This document shows, one piece after another, positions 25,807 through 35,400 of a DNA stretch of 46,706 nt. The position numbers were made by a program, and so were the translations under genes. A model generated the notes under the pieces. It ran no database searches. It worked only from the letters and a program-made list of their open reading frames with translations, and was not told the DNA's origin. Origin of the DNA: Planctomycetota bacterium (lineage in GTDB: Bacteria > Planctomycetota > Planctomycetia > Gemmatales > Gemmataceae); contig JAIOPV010000220.1 in assembly GCA_021413735.1 (NCBI GenBank), positions 1 to 46,706 on the forward strand, read 5' to 3'. Numbering within the stretch: the stretch's first letter is position 1; every line of letters starts with the position of its first letter.

Positions 25807-27098
25807 TTCTTGTCCTCTTTCTTGTCTTCCTTCTTCTCGCCTAGTCCTTGCGAATCGAGGATGATCTTCAGCGAATCGGCGAGGCCAGCGTCGAACTTCT
25901 GCGCCTTGAACGCGGTCAACAGCGCCTCCTTGACCTTCGTCACCACTTCTTCGGGAATCTTCGCTTTCGCGGCTTCTGCAAGATCCACATAGAGCGAGCC
26001 TGGGCTCTTGTTAATGACGATATAGAGGCCGACGATCTTCTCAGCTTTCACTCGATCCTGTGCGTACTCTTTGAAGAACTTCGTGCGCTCGGCGGCGCTC
26101 ATCGCTTTCACCTTGTCTGCATCGAGCTTCGGCGGCGTGGCATATGTCTCGATCATCAGGTCGAGGCCCTTTTCCTTCAGCAGCTTCTCGGCGGTAGTGG
26201 CGACCTTGGCCCACGCTTCCTCGGAGAAGAACTTGCCTTCATCCTTGCTCTTGAGCGGCGCATCGCGGTGCGGCTTCGGCGGCTCTTTCGCCTGCGTTGT
26301 GCTGGTCGTGGTCGTGTCGGTTGAACGCAGCGCCTGCACTGACCGTCGGTGCAGCAATCGTTTCACTTCGGAGAGATCGACGAAGATACTGAGTGCCTGA
26401 GCGTCCAGCGCGCCGCCCTGCGTCACGCCCACCAACTCGCCCTTGTCGTTGACCAGCGGGCCACCGCTGTCGCCGGGGTTTGTCGGCGAGTCGGTTTCAA
26501 TCACTTTCGCCTGGAAGTTCAGCGTCGTGCGTTCGTCGAGTTTCGCCTGCCATTTCTTGCTATAAACCTGCCGAACCTTGCCTGGCGTGTAGACCCACAG
26601 CGCACCGCTCTTGCCCGGGTTGCCAAGGGAGTGAACTGCCTGCCCCGGATCTGGACTCGTCGCTGCGAGCGGCAGTTCGAGCGCTCCCTCTGGCACCCGA
26701 TCAATGCGAATCAGAGCGAGGTCGCCTTCCTTGTCGATCTCCACGACATCGCCGGGAATGCCGAGCTTGTTTGAGCGATCGAGATAGTGCTTGCGTTCGG
26801 AAATCGCCTTCTTGTCGGTGCCGTAATCCGGGAAGAACACGGTCGCCCGCTTCACATCACCGACGACGTGGTAATTGGTCAGCACGAGTCGTCGGCCCTT
26901 GTCAACGAGCGATCCGCTGCCAGTGGCCAGGCGACCATTTCCACGGTCAGAATGAACCCACACAGTGGACTGCAACACTTGCCGATACACATTCGCGCCG
27001 ACATCGCCGGGCGTCGGTGCGGGATCGGTTTTGGCCTGTGCGAGCACAACCGGACTGGTCGCGAGCAGAAGCAGCAGCGGGAACAACGGCCGGATCAT
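25803..27098 (-). CDS. Exported trypsin-like protease with C-terminal TPM-like domain
   Basis: The 431-residue protein has a signal peptide (MIRPLFPLLLLLATSPVVLAQ). An HtrA-type serine protease domain carries the full triad: TNYHVV (His about 75), DLALIRI (Asp about 126) and NPGDSGGPL (Ser about 210). There is no PDZ domain. A Thr/Lys-rich linker (about 255-285) leads to a C-terminal domain (about 290-420) with GLYIVINKSPGSLYVDLAE and FKAQKFDAGLADSLKIIL, resembling TPM (YgcG/Psb32-type) domains. The tail is Lys/Glu/Asp-rich (KKEDKKEDKK). It should act in the periplasm. The stop overlaps the GTG of the receiver-like gene by 4 bp. The TPM match is by eye. Confidence 0.8.
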   Translation of the reverse strand: MIRPLFPLLLLLATSPVVLAQAKTDPAPTPGDVGANVYRQVLQSTVWVHSDRGNGRLATGSGSLVDKGRRLVLTNYHVVGDVKRATVFFPDYGTDKKAISERKHYLDRSNKLGIPGDVVEIDKEGDLALIRIDRVPEGALELPLAATSPDPGQAVHSLGNPGKSGALWVYTPGKVRQVYSKKWQAKLDERTTLNFQAKVIETDSPTNPGDSGGPLVNDKGELVGVTQGGALDAQALSIFVDLSEVKRLLHRRSVQALRSTDTTTTSTTQAKEPPKPHRDAPLKSKDEGKFFSEEAWAKVATTAEKLLKEKGLDLMIETYATPPKLDADKVKAMSAAERTKFFKEYAQDRVKAEKIVGLYIVINKSPGSLYVDLAEAAKAKIPEEVVTKVKEALLTAFKAQKFDAGLADSLKIILDSQGLGEKKEDKKEDKK

Positions 27099-27150
27099 GG
27101 GAATCTCCGGGTAACAGGGGTCGCAGTGAATTGTATCGCAAGACCCGCCA

Positions 27151-28668
27151 TCACGAATTGAACAACGGCAGCGATTTCTCGATCGTCTTCCAGATGCCCC
27201 ATGTCAGCGGCACGCCCACCCACAGCCAGCGGAACCCCAGCACAAACCCGTTTGCCCTGACGTCCTGCTGTGTCAACTCTGCAACATCGCCCGAAGTCGC
27301 CGGGCTTGCGGATGCGGTCAACGGCTTCCCAGGTCGCACGAGCAAATTGCACACGAACCCGACGACGAGCAACCCAGCCATCAGATACATCGTCACGGTG
27401 TACGCATCCGCCTTCGGCACGCCGCTCCTGATCTGCGACTCGCGAATCTCGTTCACGAGCAACGGTCCCGCGACTCCAGCCAATGCCCATGCGGTCAGCA
27501 ATCGCCCGTGGATTGCGCCAACTTGCACCGTGCCGAACTGATCGCGTAAATATGCCGGGATCGTCGCAAAACCGCCGCCATACATGCTCATGATGATCGC
27601 GTAGCACAGCACGAACAGCGTCACGTTGCCGAGGCGTCCCGTTTCCGGAGTGGCCGCATACAGCACCGCACCGAGCGCGAAGAACACCGTGTAGGTCGCC
27701 TTCCGGCCGATCACATCCGACAGCGACGACCAGCAGATTCGCCCGACCATGTTGAACAGGCTGAGCAATCCAACGAACCCCGCTCCCGCAGCAGGCGACA
27801 CCACGCCAGGGAACATTTCCTGAATCATCGGCGACGCCTGCCCCAACACGCCGATGCCAGCCGTCACGTTCATGCACAGCACAACCCACAGGAACCAGAA
27901 CTGAGGCGTCCGGATCGCTTCGTCAGCGGTCATGTCGTTGGGTCTTGCAACTCGCGAAGTTGGCACGAACCCTTCTGGTTTCCATCCCATTGGCGGCAAT
28001 CGCACCGTCAGCACTCCGAACATCATGAACGCGCCGTAGACCACGCCAAGGGTCGCGAACGTCTCCATGACCCCGGTGCTTTCGACGGTCTTGAAATGTT
28101 CCAGCAGCAGGAACGACAACGGCGACCCGATCATGGCTCCGCCGCCAAAACCCATGATCGCGAGGCCGGTTGCCATTCCGGGGCGGTCGGGAAACCACTT
28201 GATGAGCGTCGATACCGGCGAGATGTAACCCAGCCCCAAACCGATACCGCCGAGGACGCCGTACCCGAGGCACACTAGCCAGAGCTGCTGCACCCACACG
28301 CCGAGAGCCGCAACCAGGAAGCCACCAGCGAAACACGCTGCCGACGCGAACATCGCCTTCCGAGGACCAACCCGTTCGAGCCACGCACCGAACACCGCCG
28401 CCGACAAGCCGAGAAACACGATCGCGATGCTGAACACCCACCCGATGTGCTTGAGGCTCCAGCCTTCTCCGGATTGTTCCAGTGGGAAGTTGAACACGCT
28501 GAAGGCGTACACTTCGCCGATGCACAGATGGATGGACAGCGCCGCCGGCGGAACGAGCCAGCGGTTGAACCCCGGTTTCGCGACAATGCGACGTCGATCA
28601 AGGAAGCCGATCACGTTGTCACTCACACGACACCACTTCTGGAGGAAGAAAGCAGAAGAATTAGCCAC
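27151..28668 (-). CDS. MFS transporter, oxalate/formate antiporter (OFA)-like
   Basis: The 505-residue membrane protein has 12 hydrophobic segments in two halves. Matches to the OFA group include GFNRWLVPPAALSIHLCIGEVYAFSVF, the loop after TM2 (LERVGPRKAMF), GLGLGYISPVSTLIKWFPDRPGMATGLAIMGFGGGAMIGSPL and, in the second half, MVGRICWSSLSDVIGRKATY. Substrates in the family are small carboxylates such as oxalate and formate; the actual one is not predictable. GTG at 28668 gives the longest product and GTG at 28626 is an alternative. Neither has a clear ribosome site. The gene diverges from pgm across a repeat-filled gap. Confidence 0.8.
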   Translation of the reverse strand: MANSSAFFLQKWCRVSDNVIGFLDRRRIVAKPGFNRWLVPPAALSIHLCIGEVYAFSVFNFPLEQSGEGWSLKHIGWVFSIAIVFLGLSAAVFGAWLERVGPRKAMFASAACFAGGFLVAALGVWVQQLWLVCLGYGVLGGIGLGLGYISPVSTLIKWFPDRPGMATGLAIMGFGGGAMIGSPLSFLLLEHFKTVESTGVMETFATLGVVYGAFMMFGVLTVRLPPMGWKPEGFVPTSRVARPNDMTADEAIRTPQFWFLWVVLCMNVTAGIGVLGQASPMIQEMFPGVVSPAAGAGFVGLLSLFNMVGRICWSSLSDVIGRKATYTVFFALGAVLYAATPETGRLGNVTLFVLCYAIIMSMYGGGFATIPAYLRDQFGTVQVGAIHGRLLTAWALAGVAGPLLVNEIRESQIRSGVPKADAYTVTMYLMAGLLVVGFVCNLLVRPGKPLTASASPATSGDVAELTQQDVRANGFVLGFRWLWVGVPLTWGIWKTIEKSLPLFNS

Positions 28669-28683
28669 ACGATACCGCGTCGT

Positions 28684-28802
28684 GAGCGTCGAGGCGTCAG
28701 CCCGACGGTGCTATCGAAACGCCGCCGAGGCGTTAGCCCGACGGTGCTATCGAAACGCCGCCGACTCGCAGAATCCACCGTCGGGCTGACGCCTCGACGC
28801 TC
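28684..28802. repeat. Composite repeat: 27-bp inverted arms plus two tandem 36-bp units
   Basis: Arms at 28684-28710 and 28776-28802 are exact reverse complements. Between and overlapping them are two adjacent 36-bp units (28691-28726 and 28727-28762) that differ at one base. It occupies the gap between the divergent MFS and pgm genes, so it is not a simple terminator. No protein frame is supported across it. Confidence 0.85.
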
Positions 28803-28811
28803 GCCGTCTTA

Positions 28812-28853
28812 TGATTTGATCGTGTCTTTATCGGGTTTCAATCGTGCGGCTAG
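28812..28853 (+). repeat. Dispersed repeat R5, copy 1
   Basis: A 40-bp stretch containing ATCGGGTTTCAATCGTGCGGC matches the right arm of the inverted repeat at 42897-43011, with small differences. It lies 84 bp upstream of the pgm start. Confidence 0.75.
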
Positions 28854-28936
28854 TTCTTCTGCTTTTGGCTGATCGGTATGCTAACGGGAACTCCCCATCA
28901 AATGAGTCTCAATCACGATCAAATGGAGAAGTGCTG

Positions 28937-30577
28937 ATGGCGATTTCGCCGCTCGCGGGAAAGCCCGCCCCAAAGGAACTGCTCATCGACGTGTCGAAGC
29001 TGGAGCGTGAATACCACGACCGCAAGCCCGACATGACCGACCCCAACCAGCGTGTCGCGTTCGGCACCAGCGGTCATCGTGGCACACCCAGCAACGGCAC
29101 GTTCACCGAAGCGCACATCCTCGCGATCACGCAAGCACTCTGCGATTACCGCGTCGCCAACGGCATCAATGGCCCGCTCTACATGGGCAAGGACACGCAC
29201 GCCACATCAGCGGCAGCACAGCGAACTGCCCTCGAAGTTCTCTCTGCAAACGGTGCCACGACAATCATTCAGAGCAACGACGGCGTCACGCCAACACCGG
29301 TGATTTCGCGAGCGATCATCGTTCACAATCGCGGTCGGACAACCGGCCTCGCAGACGGAATTGTTATCACCCCGTCGCACAATCCGCCCGAAGACGGCGG
29401 CTTCAAGTACAACCCAACGAACGGCGGCCCAGCCGATACCGACATCACGAAGTGGGTTCAGGATCGTGCCAACGAGTTGCTCCGCGGGAACAACGCTGGC
29501 GTGAAGCGAATTGCGATCGGTGCCGCGATGAAGGCAAGCACGACACAACAGGAAGACTTCGTTCAGCCGTATGTCGATGACCTTCGCAACGTGATCGACA
29601 TGGACGCCATTCGCGGGGCGAAGCTCAAGCTCGGCGTGGACCCGCTCGGCGGCGCAGCCGTCGGCTATTGGGCTCCGATCAACGCGACCTACGGATTGAA
29701 CATCGAGGTGGTGAACACGAAAGTCGATCCGACGTTCTCGTTCATGTGCGTTGACCACGACGGCAAGATTCGCATGGACTGTTCGAGTCCGTATGCAATG
29801 GCGGGATTGGTCAAGCTGAAGGATCGCTTTCAGGTCGCGTTCGCCAACGACCCGGATTCAGACCGCCACGGAATCGTGACGCCATCGGCGGGCTTGATGA
29901 ACCCGAACCACTACCTCGCGGTGGCGATTCGCTACCTGCTCACACATCGACAAGGATGGTCGGCGAACGCTGCCGTCGGCAAGACGCTCGTGAGCAGCAG
30001 CATGATTGATCGCGTTGTGAATTCGCTCGGTCGGAAGCTGTGCGAGGTGCCGGTCGGGTTCAAGTGGTTCGCTCCGGGGCTGTTCGATGGCTCGGTCTGC
30101 TTTGGTGGCGAAGAGAGCGCCGGAGCCAGTTTCCTTCGTCGTGATGGCACCGTGTGGACCACTGACAAAGATGGCCCATTGCTGTGTCTGCTTGCGGCAG
30201 AGATCATGGCGGTAACTGGCCGCGACCCCGGCGAACACTACCGCGAACTGACCGGTCAATTTGGCGAGGCGTTCTACACACGCATCGACGCACCCGCCAC
30301 GCCTGAGCAGAAATCCAAGCTGTCGAAGTTGTCGCCTGAGAACGTGTCGGCGTCGGAGTTGGCTGGCGAACCGATCACCGCGAAGCTCACGAAGGCTCCC
30401 GGAAACGGTGCCGCGATTGGTGGACTGAAGGTGGTGACGGCGAACGGTTGGTTCGCCGCTCGCCCCTCCGGAACCGAGAATGTCTACAAGATTTACGCCG
30501 AGAGCTTGAAAGGGACAGCGCATCTCGAAGCGATCGTGCGCGAGGCACAGCAGATCGTCACGGTCGCGTTGGGATGA
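28937..30577 (+). CDS. pgm: Phosphoglucomutase (alpha-D-glucose specific)
   Basis: The 546-residue enzyme interconverts glucose-1-phosphate and glucose-6-phosphate, feeding glycogen and sugar-nucleotide synthesis. It has the E. coli Pgm layout: [11 protein letters not shown] (about residues 43-53), the phosphoserine loop [17 protein letters not shown] (about 146), the metal-binding [11 protein letters not shown] (about 305), [15 protein letters not shown] and the terminal [15 protein letters not shown]. Length equals that of the E. coli enzyme. ATG at 28937 with GGAG 8-9 bp upstream is preferred to the frame start 93 bp earlier, which reads repeat-flanking DNA. A strong hairpin follows the stop. 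Confidence 0.95.
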   Translation: MAISPLAGKPAPKELLIDVSKLEREYHDRKPDMTDPNQRVAFGTSGHRGTPSNGTFTEAHILAITQALCDYRVANGINGPLYMGKDTHATSAAAQRTALEVLSANGATTIIQSNDGVTPTPVISRAIIVHNRGRTTGLADGIVITPSHNPPEDGGFKYNPTNGGPADTDITKWVQDRANELLRGNNAGVKRIAIGAAMKASTTQQEDFVQPYVDDLRNVIDMDAIRGAKLKLGVDPLGGAAVGYWAPINATYGLNIEVVNTKVDPTFSFMCVDHDGKIRMDCSSPYAMAGLVKLKDRFQVAFANDPDSDRHGIVTPSAGLMNPNHYLAVAIRYLLTHRQGWSANAAVGKTLVSSSMIDRVVNSLGRKLCEVPVGFKWFAPGLFDGSVCFGGEESAGASFLRRDGTVWTTDKDGPLLCLLAAEIMAVTGRDPGEHYRELTGQFGEAFYTRIDAPATPEQKSKLSKLSPENVSASELAGEPITAKLTKAPGNGAAIGGLKVVTANGWFAARPSGTENVYKIYAESLKGTAHLEAIVREAQQIVTVALG

Positions 30578-30593
30578 TGTATGCCAATGTGGC

Positions 30594-30630
30594 TGCTAAA
30601 GATCCGGCGAGATACGCCGGACCTTTAGCA
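30594..30630. terminator. Two-way terminator hairpin between pgm and the lipoprotein gene
   Basis: TGCTAAAGATCCGGCG (30594-30609) pairs with CGCCGGACCTTTAGCA (30615-30630), one mismatch, loop AGATA. It lies between convergent genes that end at 30577 and 30635. The U-rich tail is weak, so efficiency is uncertain. Confidence 0.65.
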
Positions 30631-30634
30631 ACCC

Positions 30635-31096
30635 TTATTTCGATTGCAAGTCGATATTATGAGTAATGGATTTCGCATCCGGTTCAACAGTGAGTGTTAA
30701 TCCACTCTTGGAAGGTTCTTGATACTTCTGTGGCAAGAAACTGACAACGGGTTTGCTTTCCATATTTGGCGCTTGCTTCCAACAATCAACGCGAATTACA
30801 TACTTCCCCGGTAGTAAACCGTCGCCTGGCGTGAAACTCTTCGCAGTGTAGTTCCCATCGGCGTCAAATTCTGCTGTTGCGGGTCGGAGTGCTCCACTGG
30901 GCGACGCCGACTCCGGATTGAAGTAAACGGTCCCCGGTCCTGGCATCGCCCCTCCATCAAGGGTCACTTTGCCACTCACTGGCACAAGTTTCAGTTCATT
31001 CGACCCACAACCACTGAGCAGCAACATTGCGGGAAGCAACGCGAAAGAGACCCACAGTCTCATTCCGTAGTGAGAGGTCAATTGGTTGAGCATCAT
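30635..31096 (-). CDS. Carboxypeptidase-regulatory-like lipoprotein
   Basis: The 153-residue product has a lipoprotein signal (FALLPAMLLLSGCG, Cys at about residue 30) and one small beta-sandwich domain: VPVSGKVTLDGGAMPGPGTVYF, then TAEFDADGNYTAKSF and LPGKYVIRV. This is the standard small planctomycete lipoprotein usually found next to DUF1559 genes, as here (51 bp downstream of one). Its role in the envelope is not known. ATG at 31063 would give a more usual signal length; 31096 is the first ATG. No strong ribosome site decides between them. Confidence 0.8.
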   Translation of the reverse strand: MMLNQLTSHYGMRLWVSFALLPAMLLLSGCGSNELKLVPVSGKVTLDGGAMPGPGTVYFNPESASPSGALRPATAEFDADGNYTAKSFTPGDGLLPGKYVIRVDCWKQAPNMESKPVVSFLPQKYQEPSKSGLTLTVEPDAKSITHNIDLQSK

Positions 31097-31147
31097 GGGA
31101 TCCGTGATAATAATAACCCAAATAGATAATGTGGATTCGCCACCAAC

Positions 31148-32068
31148 TCAGTCGAGGGATGTAACCTCACCCCCGGCACGAGTTCCCACGCCGTTGTATA
31201 TTTGGTAGTTAATCGTTGTCGATACGAACCGTACGCTGCCGTCGCCCATTGCAAAGTTCGCCCCGCCCGTGTGCTTGCTCTTGAATCCACATGTGCGATA
31301 CCAGTTCGAATCTACTGCCGTTTCAAACGTATTCAGCGGTATCGACGTCCCCGATAGCGGGAAGTTCTGGCTGAACACTCCCATAAAGGTGCAATCGGCC
31401 GGCAGGGTTTCGCCGACGAGGAATGTCCCCGAGAGGCCATCCGTCACGCTGCTGATGCGAATTGTCGTGACCGAGGTTCGACCGAAGATGCCCGCGAAAG
31501 AGCCCGCGGGATACCCGGCACCCGCATTTGTACCGAAGTTGTAGCCCTGGCAGCAGTAATTTGTCGCCGCCGGCGTGTTGCCCAGCGGGCAGAACGGGCA
31601 ATCGTCCATGTGCGTCGGTCCCATGCTCGCGGGATACCACAACGCGAGCGCTGGCGAGGCATTGTGAGCGGCGAAGCGGGTCATGATTGGCGATGCGGAA
31701 GCTGGGTCGGTCGGGCAGATGAACATGGGCACGACCTGCATGGTCGCAGCGGCATTTGCTGAGTTATTGAGTCCGAGCGTCAGGTTCAGAGCGGCCACAA
31801 CGTTCGTCTGTTCCGCGAAGGGCATGATATCCACGGTCCAGTTTGGGCCGACCGGCGTGCAACACACGCCACTTCCGAATGGGAATCGGTCGTAAATCGA
31901 GTGGAAACTGTGGATCGAGAGGCCGATCTGCTTGAGGTTGTTCTGGCACTTCATCCGCGAGGCCGCTTCTCTCACCTTCTGAACGGCCGGCAGCAGCAGA
32001 CCGATGAGAATGGCGATGATTGCGATGACAACGAGGAGTTCGATTAGTGTAAAACCAAACCGTTTCAT
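31148..32068 (-). CDS. DUF1559 type II secretion/prepilin-like protein
   Basis: The 306-residue protein opens with a prepilin N-terminus, [19 protein letters not shown], with the peptidase cleavage site at GF and methylatable Phe, then [26 protein letters not shown], the hallmark of DUF1559. The C-terminal end has the H-X9-DG motif ([12 protein letters not shown]), which marks proteins of this expanded planctomycete family. It should be a membrane-anchored pseudopilin-like surface protein. Many paralogues are expected in such a genome. It forms a unit with the downstream lipoprotein gene. Upstream, 32069-32461 holds its leader and repeat element R4. Confidence 0.92.
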   Translation of the reverse strand: MKRFGFTLIELLVVIAIIAILIGLLLPAVQKVREAASRMKCQNNLKQIGLSIHSFHSIYDRFPFGSGVCCTPVGPNWTVDIMPFAEQTNVVAALNLTLGLNNSANAAATMQVVPMFICPTDPASASPIMTRFAAHNASPALALWYPASMGPTHMDDCPFCPLGNTPAATNYCCQGYNFGTNAGAGYPAGSFAGIFGRTSVTTIRISSVTDGLSGTFLVGETLPADCTFMGVFSQNFPLSGTSIPLNTFETAVDSNWYRTCGFKSKHTGGANFAMGDGSVRFVSTTINYQIYNGVGTRAGGEVTSLD

Positions 32069-32249
32069 GACAGCACACGAGATGGGGAGCGCGGGCGGAT
32101 AACGACCAGTTTCACCATAATTTTTCGGAAATCAAGTGCTCCTCTTGCCCGCCGACCGATTGGGTTCCCGAGTTGATTGCGGAGTTGGATCGAACAGTTT
32201 CAGAGAAGCGAAGAACATTCAGGAAGTTCATCAGGTTGGTTGGTCAATC

Positions 32250-32449
32250 CCGCAATCTGTTCGTCCCGAATGGGATGTGCTTCGGGGTGCCGGGCCAACG
32301 CACATTCTGATAATATTTCTTCCAGACAGGTAAATGGTTCCAGGGCTGAAAAGACGGTTCCAGGCGTGTTTGGATCGGTTCCAGACGTGGGGTGTGCAGG
32401 TCGCCCGGAACCGATGACAAATGCGGAAATCGTCTCCATGTCCTTGACA
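32250..32449 (-). repeat. Dispersed repeat R4, copy A (GGAACC boxes)
   Basis: Read on the minus strand, it starts TGTCAAGGA and contains three GGAACC boxes (plus-strand positions 32336, 32356 and 32377) spaced 20-21 bp apart, then GGAAGAAATATTATCAGA. About three quarters of the positions match copy B (37819-37999) by eye. It lies between the 1214-aa gene end and the DUF1559 gene. No coding frame is convincing within it. Confidence 0.8.
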
Positions 32450-32461
32450 TGCTCGCAAGGG

Positions 32462-35400
32462 TCACTTCTTCGGTGACGGATTCTTCTTCGCTGGTCCTGG
32501 TGACTCCGTCAGCGTGCCGCCGACGCTGCCTTCGACCGTGTAGTGGTTCGTGGCCCGGTCGAATTTGATCTTCTTGCCGGTCTGGTCGTTGCCAGTGAAT
32601 CGGCTCTTGATCCGTGCGGGAACCGACTCCATTCCCTCGAAGGTCACCAACTTCCCGATCACTTCAATCGTCTCGCCCCAGCCGTCGTACTCGTCATTGC
32701 GCATGTACGCGTTTCCGGTCGCCTTCATGTGCTGCTCAGTCGGTTCTTTCGGCTTGGTGTGGCTCCACACAACGAGTTGCTTCGCACAACTGAGGAACGT
32801 CGAACGCGGCGGCATCTTGTGCCGTTCGAGCTGCAATTCCGGGTTATCGGTGGGAATGTCGAAAACTTCCACAGGGTCGAGGAACGTCGCTTCCTTGTAG
32901 ACCGCGCCCTTGTCCTTCCCGATCATTCGCCCGGCAAACCTGATGATCGTGAGCTTCATTTCGGGCGGCGCTGCGGGTTGAGCCTCCATCGGATTCACAG
33001 CGGGTTGAGACGCGACTGGCCCAGCGGGTCCGTCGTCTTTCGAGCCAGGTTGCCAGGTCCGCACCTCACCCGGACCGGCCGCGAGGAGCAACTTGTACGG
33101 TTCCGCGTTCCCGGATTCGCGAGCCTGCGCACGCAGCGTCAGTTCCCGAGCGATAATCTGCTGACGGCGAATCGGACGATTGCTGATCGGGTCGGTGTCC
33201 ACCTGGTTGAAGTAGACCTGCTTTTCTTGCGGGCTATCGGCTGCGTCTCCCGGAGCCGGGTAGCAATACACGACGTCGAGTTTCGGCCCTTCTTCGGGCT
33301 TGGCACCCGGAACCGGCTTCGGTCGGTTAGCTTGCGACAGATACACGGGCCGATCGAAGTTCACTTGCAACGTGTGACATGTAACCCACGAAACGCCCTG
33401 AGCAGCCGTCACCTTACCGAAGAAGTCGGCAACTTTCTTCGCACCCTGGAACTTCATGCCGTCGCGGAAGTGGATGACGATCACTTCCGGTTGTTTGAGC
33501 GAGTTCCCAGACAGATCGCTCGACGTCGGCATGACCAGTGAACCGCGGCCTTCAATGACTGCGAGGTTGTGCAGTTGGTCGATGAGCACCTTTGGCCCGA
33601 TGAGCGAGGTGCCTTCGTTGTGAACTTCGCCTGGTCGGTCGTCCCATCCGAACACGGTGAGGATGCTGCCATCGGGTGTGCTGTCAATCAGCATCCGACT
33701 GCCAAGAATGTCAGTGCCGCGTGGCTTAGTGGCATCAGCGGGGTCTTGGTGAACGCTGACCATTCCTTCGCAGCGGGCCTTGTCCAACTGATATTTCATG
33801 CCGCCGCTGGTCTGCTCGGTTCCGCGAGCGCCAGGTTGTGCGGGTGCAGGTTTCGGCGCGACCGCAGGCTGACCGGGTGGCTTCGGTTGCGGATAGCGAA
33901 CGACCCACGTCTCGATGGTGCGTGCCCGCAGTTTCAACGGTGGCTTCGGCTTCTCGGGTTCTTTCGGTGCGGGCGTCGGCGTTGGCGTGGGGGCTACCAT
34001 CGGATTCACTGGTCCCTTGGCGACAGGTGCGACCGGTGGCGGCTCAACTGCGGGTGGCGGCACATCGCGGAACAGTGTGTTCAGGTGATCGGATTGTTCG
34101 ATGTCCATGTCGGCGGAGTGACCAGTCACATCTCCGAGTGCCTGCAATCGGTGCGGCTGGTTGCGTGCCGGCGCTGCGCTACTTGCTGCTGCTGGCGTAG
34201 CCGAAGCAGACGGCGTTGTCGCGGAGGGAGTCGGCGCGAGCCACAGTTTCAGCACCTTGCCCTTGAGCCAGAAGTCGGATTTCACGTCCTCGAACTTCGC
34301 ACCATCGGTGAATGTGTACAGGTCGAGTTCGAGGTCGTTGGCCTTCTCCTTCGACTGCACCATTGACGTCAGCCACGATGCCGTGATCGAAGTGGTGTTC
34401 GATGCCGCGTCGAAGATTTCGACGCGCCCTGGCCCGATGACGGTCGCCTGGTTTCGGCGTGGCTGTGCGGCCAGTTCCGGCGGATTCGGTGGCTGGTCAA
34501 TAATCAGAACCGCTGGCTGTTTCGCTGCTCCTGCCGTCAGCACGTTACGCTGCTGAATTGCGTAGAGTGGCGAACCGGTGAGCCTGGTTCGGGACAGCAC
34601 GGTATCGTGCGTGAGATCCTGACCGTAAGCCTCCAGTTGGTCGCCGTCGGACGACACAGTGAGGAACCGGCCCTGCGTGTACGTCCAGGCATGAAGCCGC
34701 TTGAACTTGCTGCTGCCTGGCCCCTGCCCTGGTGCTGCTGTCGCGGGATTGCCGGCGGGTTTGAGTGCAACCGTGGTTGGTGTCGAACCGGCTGGCGTCG
34801 CTTCCGGCGAGCCCTCAAACTCGATTTCCAGCACTTGGCTGAAGAGCGTTTGCCGCCCCGGTCGCGAAGCAACTTTCGTGACCTGGACGTCGTTGCGAAG
34901 GTTCGGGTCTGCCAGCGGGAGCACATCGAAGCGTGCGAGATTCTTCTGCGAATCGTAGACGAACGGCCCGCGTGTCTCGACCTGTAGCAGATCGCGACCA
35001 AAGGCTCGTGCGACGTTCGCCCCGTTGATGAAGCCGCCACCGACAGCCGACATCGCACTCGTCGTTTCCGCAGCCACAGCGGACTTGCCATCGCCGGAAC
35101 CAACCAACCCCTGACCGCCATCGACCCACAGATTCATGACTACGTTTTCGGTGAACTCGACACGCTGGACACCGCCGACGCCTGCGGGACCACTGCCGGC
35201 GGGTTTCTTCGGAGCAGGCGGCTTCCCAGGCTGATTCTGCTGTTCCAGATAGACCCGCATCCCGACCGCCGTGATGGTCGGCGGTGGCAGGCGCTTCCCG
35301 CCAAGGATCGCAGCGACGGCCGTGTCATTGCGGACTTCTTCGGCAGTGGCCGGAGCTGCGGCTGCAGGCTCACCCGGTTGACGTGGCAGGTTGCTCCGGT

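Noticed and set aside
28691..28762. Two 36-bp repeats resembling CRISPR repeats in length
   Set aside because: The units adjoin without spacers, there are only two, and no cas gene is near.
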